A stretch of DNA of 64,000 nt from assembly GCF_003206695.1 (NCBI RefSeq), contig NZ_PZJN01000010.1, positions 1-64,000 on the forward strand, in the 5' to 3' direction. The DNA is from Salinicola halophyticus. GTDB lineage: Bacteria; Pseudomonadota; Gammaproteobacteria; Pseudomonadales; Halomonadaceae. Position numbers and translations under genes: made by a program. Numbering within the stretch: position 1 is the stretch's first letter; each line of letters starts with the position of its first letter. Positions 1 to 8,010 of this stretch are shown piece after piece. The notes under the pieces were generated by a model. It worked only from the letters and a program-made list of their open reading frames with translations, had not been told where the DNA came from and did not search any database.

Positions 1-98
1 GCTCGGAGGCATCCGGTTGCGACGAATCGATCGGGTTTCGCGTGGTCAGGCCAGCGGCTCGTATATCCCCGCCTCCCCCTTCCGGCCCGGCGACACCT
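1..98. other. Left-edge sequence downstream of pstB, no gene assigned
   Basis: These bases follow the pstB stop codon on the minus strand. In related bacteria phoU usually follows pstB, and it may lie just beyond the left edge. I see no well-placed ribosome binding site or start here: the one ATG on the minus strand near base 12 lacks a Shine-Dalgarno sequence. No terminator hairpin is evident either. Confidence 0.4.
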
Positions 99-923
99 TT
101 AGCCGTATCGACCGGTAATGTAATCCTCGGTCCGCGATTCGCTCGGCTGGGTAAATATCTTGGTCGTGTTGTCACACTCGATCAGGCTGCCCAGATACAT
201 GAAGGCGGTGATATCCGAAATACGCGCCGCCTGCTGCATGTTGTGGGTCACGATGACGATCGTGTAATCCTGCTTGAGCTCGTTGATCAGATCTTCGATA
301 TAGCCGGTCGAGATCGGATCCAGCGCCGAAGTCGGCTCGTCGAGCAGGATCACCTCCGGTTTCACCGCAATGGTACGCGCGATACACAGGCGTTGCTGCT
401 GACCGCCGGACAGCGCCTGCCCGCTCTGCTTGAGCTTGTCCTTGACCTCGTTCCAGAGTGCCGCCTTTTTTAGCGCCCACTCGACCCGCTCTTCCAGCTC
501 TCGGGCCGACAGCTTTTCGTACAGACGAATCCCGAAGGCGACGTTATCGAAGACCGACATCGGGAACGGCGTCGGCTTCTGAAAAACCATGCCGACGCGC
601 GAACGTAGCAGATTGAGATCGACGCCCGACTGATAGATGTCGTAATCGTCGAGCAATATCTGTCCTTCGGTGCGGATCCCCTCGTAGAGGTCATGAATCC
701 GATTGAAGCAGCGGATCAACGTCGACTTGCCGCAACCCGATGGCCCGATGAACGCCGTCACCTGACGCTCGGGAATTTCCATGGAGACGTTCTTGATCGC
801 CTGGAATTTGCCATAGTAGAGATTCAGATCGTCGACGCGCAATTTGGTGGCGATCTGCGGCGCTGGCACCTCACCGGGACCGTCGGCGTCGCGTTTCTGC
901 TTGAGTTGAAGTTCGGCTGTCAT
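99..923 (-). CDS. pstB: Phosphate ABC transporter ATP-binding protein PstB
   Basis: ATPase subunit of the high-affinity phosphate importer PstSCAB, acting at the inner face of the cytoplasmic membrane. The 274-residue product has a Walker A motif GPSGCGKST at residues 60-68, a Q-loop Gln near 115, the ABC signature LSGGQQQR at 171-178, Walker B VILLDEP at 191-197 and the switch His near 227. The frame is open further upstream, but I start at the ATG giving [10 protein letters not shown] because earlier codons run into the end of pstA and have no family similarity; the N-terminal tail before the conserved [11 protein letters not shown] is then about 27 residues. It is the last gene seen of pstS-pstC-pstA-pstB, 20 bases after pstA. 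PstB also takes part in phosphate signalling to PhoR through PhoU in this family. Confidence 0.96.
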   Translation of the reverse strand: MTAELQLKQKRDADGPGEVPAPQIATKLRVDDLNLYYGKFQAIKNVSMEIPERQVTAFIGPSGCGKSTLIRCFNRIHDLYEGIRTEGQILLDDYDIYQSGVDLNLLRSRVGMVFQKPTPFPMSVFDNVAFGIRLYEKLSARELEERVEWALKKAALWNEVKDKLKQSGQALSGGQQQRLCIARTIAVKPEVILLDEPTSALDPISTGYIEDLINELKQDYTIVIVTHNMQQAARISDITAFMYLGSLIECDNTTKIFTQPSESRTEDYITGRYG

Positions 924-943
924 GGCAGTCTCGCAGCTGGAAA

Positions 944-1795
944 TCAGGAACGCTGGCGCGAGAAATAGCGCGCCGCAATGTTCAGAATCAGAATGGCAGC
1001 GGTCAGGATCAACGCCCCGCCCCAAGCCAGCGCCACCAGGTCGGGAATGAAGGCGTTGATCGTCATGTTCTGGTAGATGGTCATCGGCAGGTTGGCCATC
1101 TCGCTACCCAGGTCGAAGAAGTTCCACTGGTTGGAGTTCAGCGAGGTGAACAACAGCGGTGCCGTCTCGCCACTGATCCGCGCGAAACCCAGCAGAATCC
1201 CGGTCAGGATGCCCGCACGCGCCCCGCTGTAACACACTCGTACGATGATCCAGTAGCGGTGGGCGCCGAGCGCCGCCGCGGCTTCACGCAACGAATTGGG
1301 AATCAGGCGCAGCATGTCCTCGGTGGAACGGATCACCACCGGCACGATGATCACCGTCAGTGCCAGTACGCCGGCCCAACCGGAGAAATTGCCCATCGGT
1401 ACCACCACCATGGCATAGATGAAAAGGCCGATGATGATCGACGGCGCCGACAGCAGAATGTCGTTGATGAAGCGGATCACCTTGGCCATCATCCCCTTGC
1501 CACTGTACTCCGCCAGCCAGGTACCCGCCGCCACGCCGATGACCGTCCCGATCACCGTCGCCGCGCAGGTCATGATGAATGTCCCCCAGATCGCGTTGCC
1601 CAGGCCGCCACCGGTCATCCGCGTGCGCTCGACGAAGGTCGCAGGCGAGATCGCCCCCAACCCTTTGGTCACCAGCGTAAACAGAATCGCGAACAGAAAG
1701 GCGAACCCGATCAGGGTCGCCACCTGACACAGCACCATCACTAACTGACTGAGCCGTTTGCGGCGGCGATAAAGCGGCGTTTGACTGATATTCAT
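944..1795 (-). CDS. pstA: Phosphate ABC transporter permease PstA
   Basis: Inner-membrane permease half of the PstSCAB phosphate importer, pairing with PstC to form the channel. The 283-residue product begins [18 protein letters not shown] with a basic cytoplasmic start, followed by about six hydrophobic segments, the first being [20 protein letters not shown]. The permease loop that contacts PstB is recognisable around [17 protein letters not shown] chose this ATG, not one eight codons upstream, because GGAGAGA lies 5-7 bases before it. It follows pstC after 16 bases and precedes pstB, so it is very likely co-transcribed under PhoB control. Length and order match the family. Confidence 0.95.
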   Translation of the reverse strand: MNISQTPLYRRRKRLSQLVMVLCQVATLIGFAFLFAILFTLVTKGLGAISPATFVERTRMTGGGLGNAIWGTFIMTCAATVIGTVIGVAAGTWLAEYSGKGMMAKVIRFINDILLSAPSIIIGLFIYAMVVVPMGNFSGWAGVLALTVIIVPVVIRSTEDMLRLIPNSLREAAAALGAHRYWIIVRVCYSGARAGILTGILLGFARISGETAPLLFTSLNSNQWNFFDLGSEMANLPMTIYQNMTINAFIPDLVALAWGGALILTAAILILNIAARYFSRQRS

Positions 1796-1811
1796 GGTTC
1801 TCTCCTGCCGC

Positions 1812-2750
1812 TCAGGCATGTCGACCGGTGCTGTTGCGCAGCAGATAGCGCGCGAAAGCCAGTACCGCGAAGGTGATCAGGAACAGAATCAGACCCAATG
1901 CCAGCAGCGCCGAGCGCTGAGAACCGTCAGATTCGGAAAACTGATTGGCGATCAGGGCCGCGATCGAGGTGCCCTGCCCGGTCAAGGTGGTGTTGAGGAA
2001 CAGGTTATTACCGATGACGAACGTCACGGCCATGGTTTCGCCCAGCGCACGCCCGAGTCCCAGCACGACCCCACCTACCAGGCCAGTCTTCACTGACGGC
2101 AGGATAACGCTGCGGGTGACTTCCCAGGTAGTGCAGCCCAGACCATAGGCGGACTCACGCATAACCGCGGGCACGGTATTGATCACGTCCCGGCTCACGG
2201 CGGTAATGAACGGAATGATCATCACCGCCAGAATGATACCCGCCGTCGTCAGACCGGTGCCGGCAGGAAAGACCGTGGGGAACCAGGTGCGCAGCAGTGG
2301 CGCCAGCACCTCCATGCCCCACATGCCATAGATGATCGAAGGTATACCCGCCAGCAGCTCGATCAAGGTACTCAGCGGCTGGCGCAGAAATCCGGGGCAT
2401 TGCTCGGTCAGAAAGATGGCAATGCCAAAAGAGATGGGTACCGCTATGACGATCGCGATGAACGACGTCAGCAGCGTACCGTAGATTGCCGGCAGCGCGC
2501 CGAAGACTTCGACGTTGGCCGCCCAGCGATTTTCCGTAAAGAAGTCCAGGCCATAACGTTGGATCGCCGGCCAGCTGGACACCATCAGTGACGCGATAAT
2601 TGCCCCGAGCAACAGCAGCACCGCAAAAGCGAAGGCGAACAACATGCGCTCGAACCACACATCGATGCGGGCCTTGCGCTGAAGCCGCTTCTGGGTGGCA
2701 TCGCTGAGATGGCCCAGGCCGCTGGCTTGAATCGCGTTGGAGGTGGACAT
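1812..2750 (-). CDS. pstC: Phosphate ABC transporter permease PstC
   Basis: Second inner-membrane permease of the Pst importer. The product (312 residues from this start) has an N-terminal cytoplasmic stretch, a first membrane helix around MLFAFAFAVLLLLGAIIASLMVSS (split over residues 35-60) and five further helices. The conserved PstC features AIFLTEQCP, AGIPSIIYGMWG and the contact loop YGLGCTTWEVTRSVILP are visible. Two ATGs lie two codons apart; the downstream one is taken because AGGA sits 6 bases before it, against only 1-2 bases for the upstream one at 2756. It is separated from pstS by about 106 bases, which may hold an mRNA-processing or attenuating hairpin, as PstS is normally made in excess. 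Confidence 0.94.
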   Translation of the reverse strand: MSTSNAIQASGLGHLSDATQKRLQRKARIDVWFERMLFAFAFAVLLLLGAIIASLMVSSWPAIQRYGLDFFTENRWAANVEVFGALPAIYGTLLTSFIAIVIAVPISFGIAIFLTEQCPGFLRQPLSTLIELLAGIPSIIYGMWGMEVLAPLLRTWFPTVFPAGTGLTTAGIILAVMIIPFITAVSRDVINTVPAVMRESAYGLGCTTWEVTRSVILPSVKTGLVGGVVLGLGRALGETMAVTFVIGNNLFLNTTLTGQGTSIAALIANQFSESDGSQRSALLALGLILFLITFAVLAFARYLLRNSTGRHA

Positions 2751-2856
2751 CTTCATTCCTCATCGACTAGCCATCATGCCGCCAACCGGCGGCATTCGAT
2801 ACAGCGCCGCGACGGGGGCGGTTGCCCGCCCGCCGTCGCGGCATGTCATTCAGAGA

Positions 2857-3900
2857 TTACTTGGTCCAGACAGCGTTGCCATCCGAATCCTTGATCTCGC
2901 TCCAGCTGTCACGAACCATGTCGGCAACATTCTCCGGCATCGGCACGTAGTCCAGCTTCTTGGCCATGTCGCCGCCATTGCTGTAGGCCCAGTCGAAGAA
3001 CTCGAGTGCCTGACGAGCAGCGTCGGCGTCCTGGACTTCCTTGTGCATCAGGATGAACGAGGCACCGGTGATCGGCCAGCTCTTGTCGCCCGGCTGATTG
3101 GTCAGCACCAGGTACATGCCCGGCGCCTTTTTCCAGTCGGCATTGGCGGCAGCGGCCATGAACGAATCCATATCCGGCGCGACGACCTTGCCGGCCTGGT
3201 TCTTCAGGTGCACCAGGCTCAGATCATTCTGTTCCGCGTAGGCATACTCGACATAGCCAATTGCGCCGTTGGTGTTGGAAACCTGGCTAGCCACACCGGC
3301 GTTCGCCTTGGCGCCTACACCGGCAGGCCAGGCAACGGATTTACCTTCACCCACGGTGTTGGCGAAATCTTCGCTGACCTGCGCCAGATAATGGGTAAAC
3401 AGGAAGTTGGTGCCAGAGCCGTCAGCACGGTAGACCGGCGTGATCTGGGTATCCGGCAGATCCATATCCGGGTTCAACTTGGCGATGGCCTCGTCGTCCC
3501 AGTTGGTGATCTTGCCCTGATAGATATCGGCCAGTGTCGGGCCATCCAGATTGAGCGAGTCGCCCTCGATGCCTTCGACATGGAACGCGGCGACCACGCC
3601 ACCCATGACCATCGGCCACTGCATCAGGCCATTCTTGTCGAGCTCTTCCTTGGTCATCGGCGCGTCACTGGCGCCGAAGGTGACGGTCTTGGCAACGATC
3701 TGCTGGATGCCACCGCCGGAACCGATCGCCTGGTAGTTGAGACCGATGCCGGACTCGTCCTGGTAGGCGTCTGCCCACTGCGAATAGACCGGATACGGGA
3801 AAGTTGCACCGGCACCGGTAATGGAGTCCTGGGCCTGGACACCGGCGGCGCCGAGAACCATGGAGCCGGAGATGAGCGCTGCGAAGACATGTTTAAGCAT
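2857..3900 (-). CDS. pstS: Periplasmic phosphate-binding protein PstS
   Basis: Captures inorganic phosphate in the periplasm and delivers it to PstCA. The 347-residue precursor starts MLKHVFAALISGSMVLGAAG and ends its signal peptide near VQAQ, so the mature protein begins about QDSITGAGATFPYPVYSQW. The TGAGATFPYPVY block and RADGSGTNFLFTHYL are typical phosphate-binding loops of PstS. I use the ATG at 3900 rather than the first ATG of the frame (3963), since AGGA stands 8 bases upstream and the signal peptide begins there. First gene of pstSCAB; a Pho box about 90 bases upstream indicates PhoB-dependent induction under phosphate starvation. Confidence 0.96.
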   Translation of the reverse strand: MLKHVFAALISGSMVLGAAGVQAQDSITGAGATFPYPVYSQWADAYQDESGIGLNYQAIGSGGGIQQIVAKTVTFGASDAPMTKEELDKNGLMQWPMVMGGVVAAFHVEGIEGDSLNLDGPTLADIYQGKITNWDDEAIAKLNPDMDLPDTQITPVYRADGSGTNFLFTHYLAQVSEDFANTVGEGKSVAWPAGVGAKANAGVASQVSNTNGAIGYVEYAYAEQNDLSLVHLKNQAGKVVAPDMDSFMAAAANADWKKAPGMYLVLTNQPGDKSWPITGASFILMHKEVQDADAARQALEFFDWAYSNGGDMAKKLDYVPMPENVADMVRDSWSEIKDSDGNAVWTK

Positions 3901-3989
3901 AGCGATATCCTGTTTCCACCTTGAATGCGTGAGCGATAACGACGTTGCGAAGGTTGCCAACACTCTCAGCGCACACCGTACTTCAGTGT

Positions 3990-4008
3990 CGTGACAGTTT
4001 TATGACAC
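3990..4008 (-). promoter_or_regulatory. Pho box upstream of pstS
   Basis: On the minus strand the sequence reads TGTCATAAAACTGTCACG: two PhoB half-sites, TGTCATA and TGTCACG, 11 bases apart with an A-rich spacer, matching the known PhoB consensus closely. It lies about 90 bases before the pstS start codon, the usual distance for a PhoB-activated promoter. A -10 element is not clear; TACGGT about 12 bases further on is a weak candidate. Confidence 0.85.
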
Positions 4009-4149
4009 CCATGCAACTACGTTAGCGAAGGTCTCGAGATCGTGCTCGTCTCTAGCGAAAAAGCCATCGCGATCGCCTGAAGCTTCAGGCTCGCCAATGA
4101 GCATCAATATGGCTTGAGGCTTGAGTACTGCAACCTTCGCGCAGCCACG

Positions 4150-4180
4150 ATGACAAGATTTGATGACAGCAGGATGACAA
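4150..4180 (-). promoter_or_regulatory. Distal cluster of Pho half-sites
   Basis: Three copies of TGTCAT are found on the minus strand (from 4179, 4168 and 4155), spaced 11 and 13 bases apart. The 11-base pair fits a PhoB site. The cluster lies about 150 bases upstream of the proximal Pho box and between the 3' end of the efflux gene and pstS, so it can only serve pstS. The rest of the 320-base gap holds a 16-base perfect palindrome (4075-4090) and no credible gene. Confidence 0.5.
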
Positions 4181-4221
4181 TCGTCAGGCCGGGTAACGAT
4201 GATGCGGGTTCAGGTAACGGC

Positions 4222-5436
4222 TCAGGCAGTGCTTTCGTCCTGTCCCACTCGCTGTTTGAGTGCCCGACCCGCCAGAACTCTGACCCCGACATTGGCCAGC
4301 AACGTGGCTCCCAGCATCGTTAGCACCGTTGGCCAGGCGCTGGCCAGCTCGAATGCCCCGACCAACGCGCCGGAAACGGCGCCGCAGGTGAACTGGAGAC
4401 ATCCCTGCAGAGCGGTGGCGGTGGCGCTCATGTGAGGGAAATGATCGAGCATCGAGGACATGGCATTGGGGCTGATCAGCCCCTGCATGCCGACGAAGAC
4501 CACCATCAGTGGCGCCACCGTATAGATGGAATCCAGCCCGGTTGCGACCATGGTGACCAGCAGGAGACCGGCGGTGAGCTGAACGCCCAAGCCCAACAGC
4601 AGGTTCTGCTGGGGGGTGCGGACCTTCAGCAAGCGGATGTTGAGCCGGCTGGAGGAGGCCATGATCAGAATATTGGCGCCGAAGACGAACGGATACAGCG
4701 TGGTCGAGAGACCGTAATGCTCCATATAGAGATACGGCGAGCCGGTAATGAAGGCGAACATGCCGGCGAACGACATCGATACCGCACCGATATACCCCAT
4801 CGCCTCGCGATGACGCAGTACGCTCCTGTAATTACCCAGAATCTGGCGTACCGACGGCGCCTGCGGGTCGCGGCCATGAGTTTCGGGAAGATGCCGACCG
4901 AGCAGCCAAAGTACGAACGCGGCGTAGACCGCCAGAAACAGAAAGATCAGCCACCAATTCGCCAGATGCAGCAGCGCGCTGCCGATGGCTGGCGCGATCA
5001 GCGGCGCCATCATCAGAATCATCATCATGGTGGACATGACCTTGGCAGCCTCGCGCCCACTGAAGCGGTCACGCACGATCGCCGCAGAATTGACCACGCA
5101 AGCGCCGCCCCCCAGGGCCTGAACGAAGCGCCAGCTCCATAGCGAGGCCAAAGAGCCTACCTGCGTCAGCGCTAAGCTTGCGATCAGAAACACCACCAGG
5201 CCGGTCATCAGCACCGGCTTGCGTCCGTAACGATCGGACAGTGGCCCACAGACCAGCTGTCCGAACGCGAACCCGAGCAGAAACACGCTGAGCGATAGTT
5301 CCGTGTGATGCACGCTGGCACCGATCGAAGCTGCCAGCGATGGCATCGCCGGCAGGTAGGCATCGATCGCCAATGGCGCCAGTGCCGTGTTGGCAGCAAC
5401 CAGCAGAGCCAGACGGCGGGCGGTCAAGGTCGTCAC
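4222..5436 (-). CDS. Bcr/CflA-type MFS drug efflux transporter
   Basis: Twelve-helix major facilitator of 404 residues, expected to expel drugs by proton antiport in the inner membrane. The drug:H+ antiporter motif A between helices 2 and 3, GPLSDRYGRKPVL, is at residues 64-76, and the opening NTALAPLAIDAYLPAMPSL is typical of the Bcr/CflA subfamily (bicyclomycin, chloramphenicol, sulfonamide resistance). Substrate cannot be told from sequence. It starts at the first ATG, with a weak purine-rich site ahead. It stands alone: a terminator closes the upstream STAS gene and pstS has its own Pho-box promoter. Confidence 0.9.
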   Translation of the reverse strand: MTTLTARRLALLVAANTALAPLAIDAYLPAMPSLAASIGASVHHTELSLSVFLLGFAFGQLVCGPLSDRYGRKPVLMTGLVVFLIASLALTQVGSLASLWSWRFVQALGGGACVVNSAAIVRDRFSGREAAKVMSTMMMILMMAPLIAPAIGSALLHLANWWLIFLFLAVYAAFVLWLLGRHLPETHGRDPQAPSVRQILGNYRSVLRHREAMGYIGAVSMSFAGMFAFITGSPYLYMEHYGLSTTLYPFVFGANILIMASSSRLNIRLLKVRTPQQNLLLGLGVQLTAGLLLVTMVATGLDSIYTVAPLMVVFVGMQGLISPNAMSSMLDHFPHMSATATALQGCLQFTCGAVSGALVGAFELASAWPTVLTMLGATLLANVGVRVLAGRALKQRVGQDESTA

Positions 5437-5509
5437 ACTATCTCCTTCAGAACGAACCGGACATCATCGAGAACGCGCCGGTAAACCAACGAAAGCCATG
5501 CAACTAGCG

Positions 5510-5540
5510 CAAAAAACGCCTCACCGGGGCGGCAAGGCGT
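5510..5540 (-). terminator. Rho-independent terminator after the STAS gene
   Basis: On the minus strand CGCCT ... AGGCG forms a stem with a GC-rich interior, followed at once by TTTTTT. It lies about 70 bases past the stop of the STAS protein gene and before the efflux gene start, so it should end the mlaA-phosphatase-STAS transcript. Confidence 0.75.
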
Positions 5541-5609
5541 GGCGGGGATCAAGGGATCGCTGGCAACGTGGCAGTAATGACACCGCCCAGGCATGAGCGC
5601 CTAACGCCC

Positions 5610-6116
5610 TTAGCTGTGCGAAGAAGCCTTGGTCCGCTGTGATTCGAGCAGCTCGACGAACGGCTGAAATTCATGTCGATTGTGCTCGCTCATGTGCATG
5701 AGGATCCGGTGGGCTTCGAGAATCCGCCGCTGTATGGCGCTCTCATCGGCTTCGACGTGCGGCAACACATCCAGCTCCGAGGGCTCGGTCAGCGGCGCCT
5801 CGAGCAGAGTGAAATAGCGGGCAAACCCCATCACATCCAGCATGCGGCGCACATCGGGATGTTCGGCGATGATCGTCGGCGGATCGTCGAGCCGCCCCTG
5901 CACCGCCATCGCCACCTTGGCCAGAAACCCTAACGCGGTCGAGTCGACGTTGGTCGCCTGGCGCAAATCCACCATCACTGCCCGCAAGCCGGGCAGCTCG
6001 GCCAGACGTTGCGCCTCCGCATCCAGCGTGGCGCACAGTGTCAGCCGCACGTCACCGCACAGCTTGAGCACGAATACGCCCGACTCGAATGCCGCCTTGA
6101 TCCGCCCTTCATTCAT
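5610..6116 (-). CDS. STAS-domain anti-sigma factor antagonist
   Basis: A 168-residue cytoplasmic protein. Residues 1-105 form a STAS domain with the phosphorylatable serine motif DSTALGFL (Ser59), as in SpoIIAA/RsbV and Pseudomonas HsbA. Residues 110-168 add a charged helical tail (about EADESAIQRRILEAH onward) that resembles the extension of HsbA more than plain RsbV. Its start lies inside the 3' end of the phosphatase gene (8-base overlap), indicating translational coupling. The expected role is a partner switch: the PP2C phosphatase dephosphorylates the serine, and the STAS protein then binds an anti-sigma or other target. No kinase/anti-sigma gene is present in the window, so the partner is unknown. 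A terminator follows. Confidence 0.85.
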   Translation of the reverse strand: MNEGRIKAAFESGVFVLKLCGDVRLTLCATLDAEAQRLAELPGLRAVMVDLRQATNVDSTALGFLAKVAMAVQGRLDDPPTIIAEHPDVRRMLDVMGFARYFTLLEAPLTEPSELDVLPHVEADESAIQRRILEAHRILMHMSEHNRHEFQPFVELLESQRTKASSHS

Positions 6117-7260
6117 GGTCGAAACCGCTCAGTGTCATCATACTGAGATCATCCGGCAGTTGATCTCCCAGCGCCAACCCGTCCCTCAGGTCATCGACGC
6201 CGGTACAATGTGTCGTGCGGTGCTCGAGTTCCTTGAGCCGCGCGCTTAATGAATTCTCCGGCAGACATTCCAGTACGCCGTCGGAGCAGAACCAGAGCCG
6301 AAAGGACTCGGGCAGTGGACAGCCATAGATGGGGTATTCGACATCCGGAAACAAGCCCACCGGCGGGCCTTTCCCCCCCAGATAGGCACTCCGTCCCTCG
6401 GCCTGAAGAATCGGCATCGGCAACTGTGCGCCGAGCGCATAGTGCAGAAAACGGCGCTCATGGTCCAGCACGCCGGCAAAGACCGTGGCGTGCTTGCCGA
6501 TGCCGGTTTCCAGCAGCTCTCGATTCAGCTCGCCCAGCCACCGTGACGGGAAGGCTTCCGGCAGCAACGTGCGCCACTGGGCCAGCCAGCGATTGCACAG
6601 ATATTTCAACAGCACGGTGACGAATGCCGACGAAGCTCCGTGCCCGGCGACGTCCGCGAAATAGAAGAAGCTGTAACGCTCGTCGCAGCGTTGAAAATCC
6701 AGAAAATCACCCGACAAATAGAGCGAGGGGGCAAACCAGTAATCGCAGCGGACGCCGAGATGGCGGATGCCGGACGGCGGCAGCAGCTTGCGCTGCACGT
6801 GCCCGCCCGCGCGCTGATCCTCGCGAAGCATCTCGAGATGTTTCTCGAGCCGGTCGTTCAGAGCCTCGAGCTCTTTCCGACTCTGGCTATGTTCTCGCGA
6901 TAGACGATCCTGCTCCAGCGCCCGTTCCACCAGCCGTCGCAGAATATCCGCATGTTTCAAGGGCTCGACCAGATAATCGATCAAACCGGCATCGATCGCC
7001 TTGTGCAGATCGCCGTCGCGCTGACTTTCGCTGATGACAATGGTGGGTTGCCCCATCGCCAGCTGCTGCCAACCGTCGTGGGACACGGCGCGCACATGCG
7101 CTACGACCAGATCGCAGTGCCCCGGCAAGGCCGCGATCGACGCCGCGGCGTTCAATACCACGTCGAGACGCGACAGCGCCTCGATCAGCCGCTCGCGATC
7201 CGGCCCGGGCAGGTCGATCAAACCGATCACGGGCAACTCATCCAGCGGCATATTGGACAC
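6109..7260 (-). CDS. PP2C-type Ser/Thr phosphatase with degenerate receiver domain
   Basis: A 383-residue regulator. Residues about 10-115 fold like a response-regulator receiver, but the phospho-acceptor position (expected Asp in DLVxxD) is His55 in DLVVAH, and the conserved Lys of the KP motif is Glu99 in YLVEPL. A coiled coil spans about 118-155. The SpoIIE/RsbU-like phosphatase follows, with metal-binding motifs GDFLD (184-188), DVAGHG (203-208), SDG (326-328) and DD (370-371) all intact. It resembles Pseudomonas HsbR without its C-terminal kinase domain. It overlaps the STAS gene and follows mlaA by 3 bases, so all are probably one transcript. Likely substrate: the phospho-STAS protein downstream. 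The receiver probably senses something other than phosphorylation (inference). Confidence 0.88.
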   Translation of the reverse strand: MSNMPLDELPVIGLIDLPGPDRERLIEALSRLDVVLNAAASIAALPGHCDLVVAHVRAVSHDGWQQLAMGQPTIVISESQRDGDLHKAIDAGLIDYLVEPLKHADILRRLVERALEQDRLSREHSQSRKELEALNDRLEKHLEMLREDQRAGGHVQRKLLPPSGIRHLGVRCDYWFAPSLYLSGDFLDFQRCDERYSFFYFADVAGHGASSAFVTVLLKYLCNRWLAQWRTLLPEAFPSRWLGELNRELLETGIGKHATVFAGVLDHERRFLHYALGAQLPMPILQAEGRSAYLGGKGPPVGLFPDVEYPIYGCPLPESFRLWFCSDGVLECLPENSLSARLKELEHRTTHCTGVDDLRDGLALGDQLPDDLSMMTLSGFDHE

Positions 7261-7263
7261 GGG

Positions 7264-8010
7264 CTACTCGGCGAAGTCGTCTTCACTGTATTCGAAATCG
7301 TCACCGAAACCGCCGCTGGCGAACGGATCTTTACCCGCGGCTCCGTTGGTGACCTCGAACTGACGACGCTGCAGATAGGCATCGCGAATGAAGCTGTAGC
7401 GATCTCCCTGGATCAGCTTCTCCTGGTCGAGCAGGCCGGCTCGCAGATCCACGAAGCGCAGGAACGTGAGACCGTAGCGCCACTTGTCGTCCTCGACATA
7501 AGTGACCGGGTACGTGTAGGCGTCGACCGGCAAACCGCTGGTATCGCGAACCGTGCTGGGCCCCAGCAGCGGCAGTACCAGATAGGGGCCTGAATCGAAG
7601 CCCCAGACACCCAGAGTCTGACCGAAATCTTCCGTGTTCTCATTCAGGCCCATTCGCGTTGCCGGGTCGAGCACGCCGCCCACGCCCAGCACGGTATTGA
7701 CCAGGAAACGGCCGGATGCGACGCCAGCATTGCCCCACTGCCACTGCAGGACGCTGTTGAACACCGTGCGAATCTCGCCCAGGTTGGAGAAGAAATTACC
7801 CACGCCGTCCTGCACCGGATCGGGCGTGACGGTGTCGTAGCCCTGCGCGACCGGCTTCAGCGCATAGCGATCAAGGGTATCGTTGAACTGATAGACGCCC
7901 CGGTTGAAGCCTTCCCATGGATCTTGAGGATTGGAATCTTCCCCGGTCGAGGCGCAGCCGCTCAGCGCCGCTGCCATGCAGACGCCGCCCAGCCAATGGA
8001 TCGATTTCAT
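7264..8010 (-). CDS. mlaA: Outer-membrane lipid asymmetry lipoprotein MlaA (VacJ)
   Basis: MlaA removes misplaced phospholipids from the outer leaflet of the outer membrane and passes them to MlaC. The 248-residue precursor has a lipoprotein signal with lipobox LSGC (Cys19), then the family core beginning DPWEGFNRGVYQFNDTLD and continuing through NLGEIRTVFNSVLQW and the LPLLGPSTVRD motif. A GTG two codons upstream is possible, but the ATG overlapping the stop of the upstream synthase gene (TAATG) has AAGGGA about 10 bases before it. The acidic tail (GDDFEYSEDDFAE) is longer than in the E. coli protein. The rest of the mla system is not in the window. It precedes the phosphatase gene by 3 bases. 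Confidence 0.93.
   Translation of the reverse strand: MKSIHWLGGVCMAAALSGCASTGEDSNPQDPWEGFNRGVYQFNDTLDRYALKPVAQGYDTVTPDPVQDGVGNFFSNLGEIRTVFNSVLQWQWGNAGVASGRFLVNTVLGVGGVLDPATRMGLNENTEDFGQTLGVWGFDSGPYLVLPLLGPSTVRDTSGLPVDAYTYPVTYVEDDKWRYGLTFLRFVDLRAGLLDQEKLIQGDRYSFIRDAYLQRRQFEVTNGAAGKDPFASGGFGDDFEYSEDDFAE

Noticed and set aside
2737-3924. Plus-strand open frame of 395 codons opposite pstS
   Set aside because: pstS is clear on the minus strand; the translation shows no recognisable fold or start signal.
4104-4292. Minus-strand open frame of 62 codons upstream of pstS
   Set aside because: Covers the distal Pho half-sites and the end of the efflux gene; no start signal.
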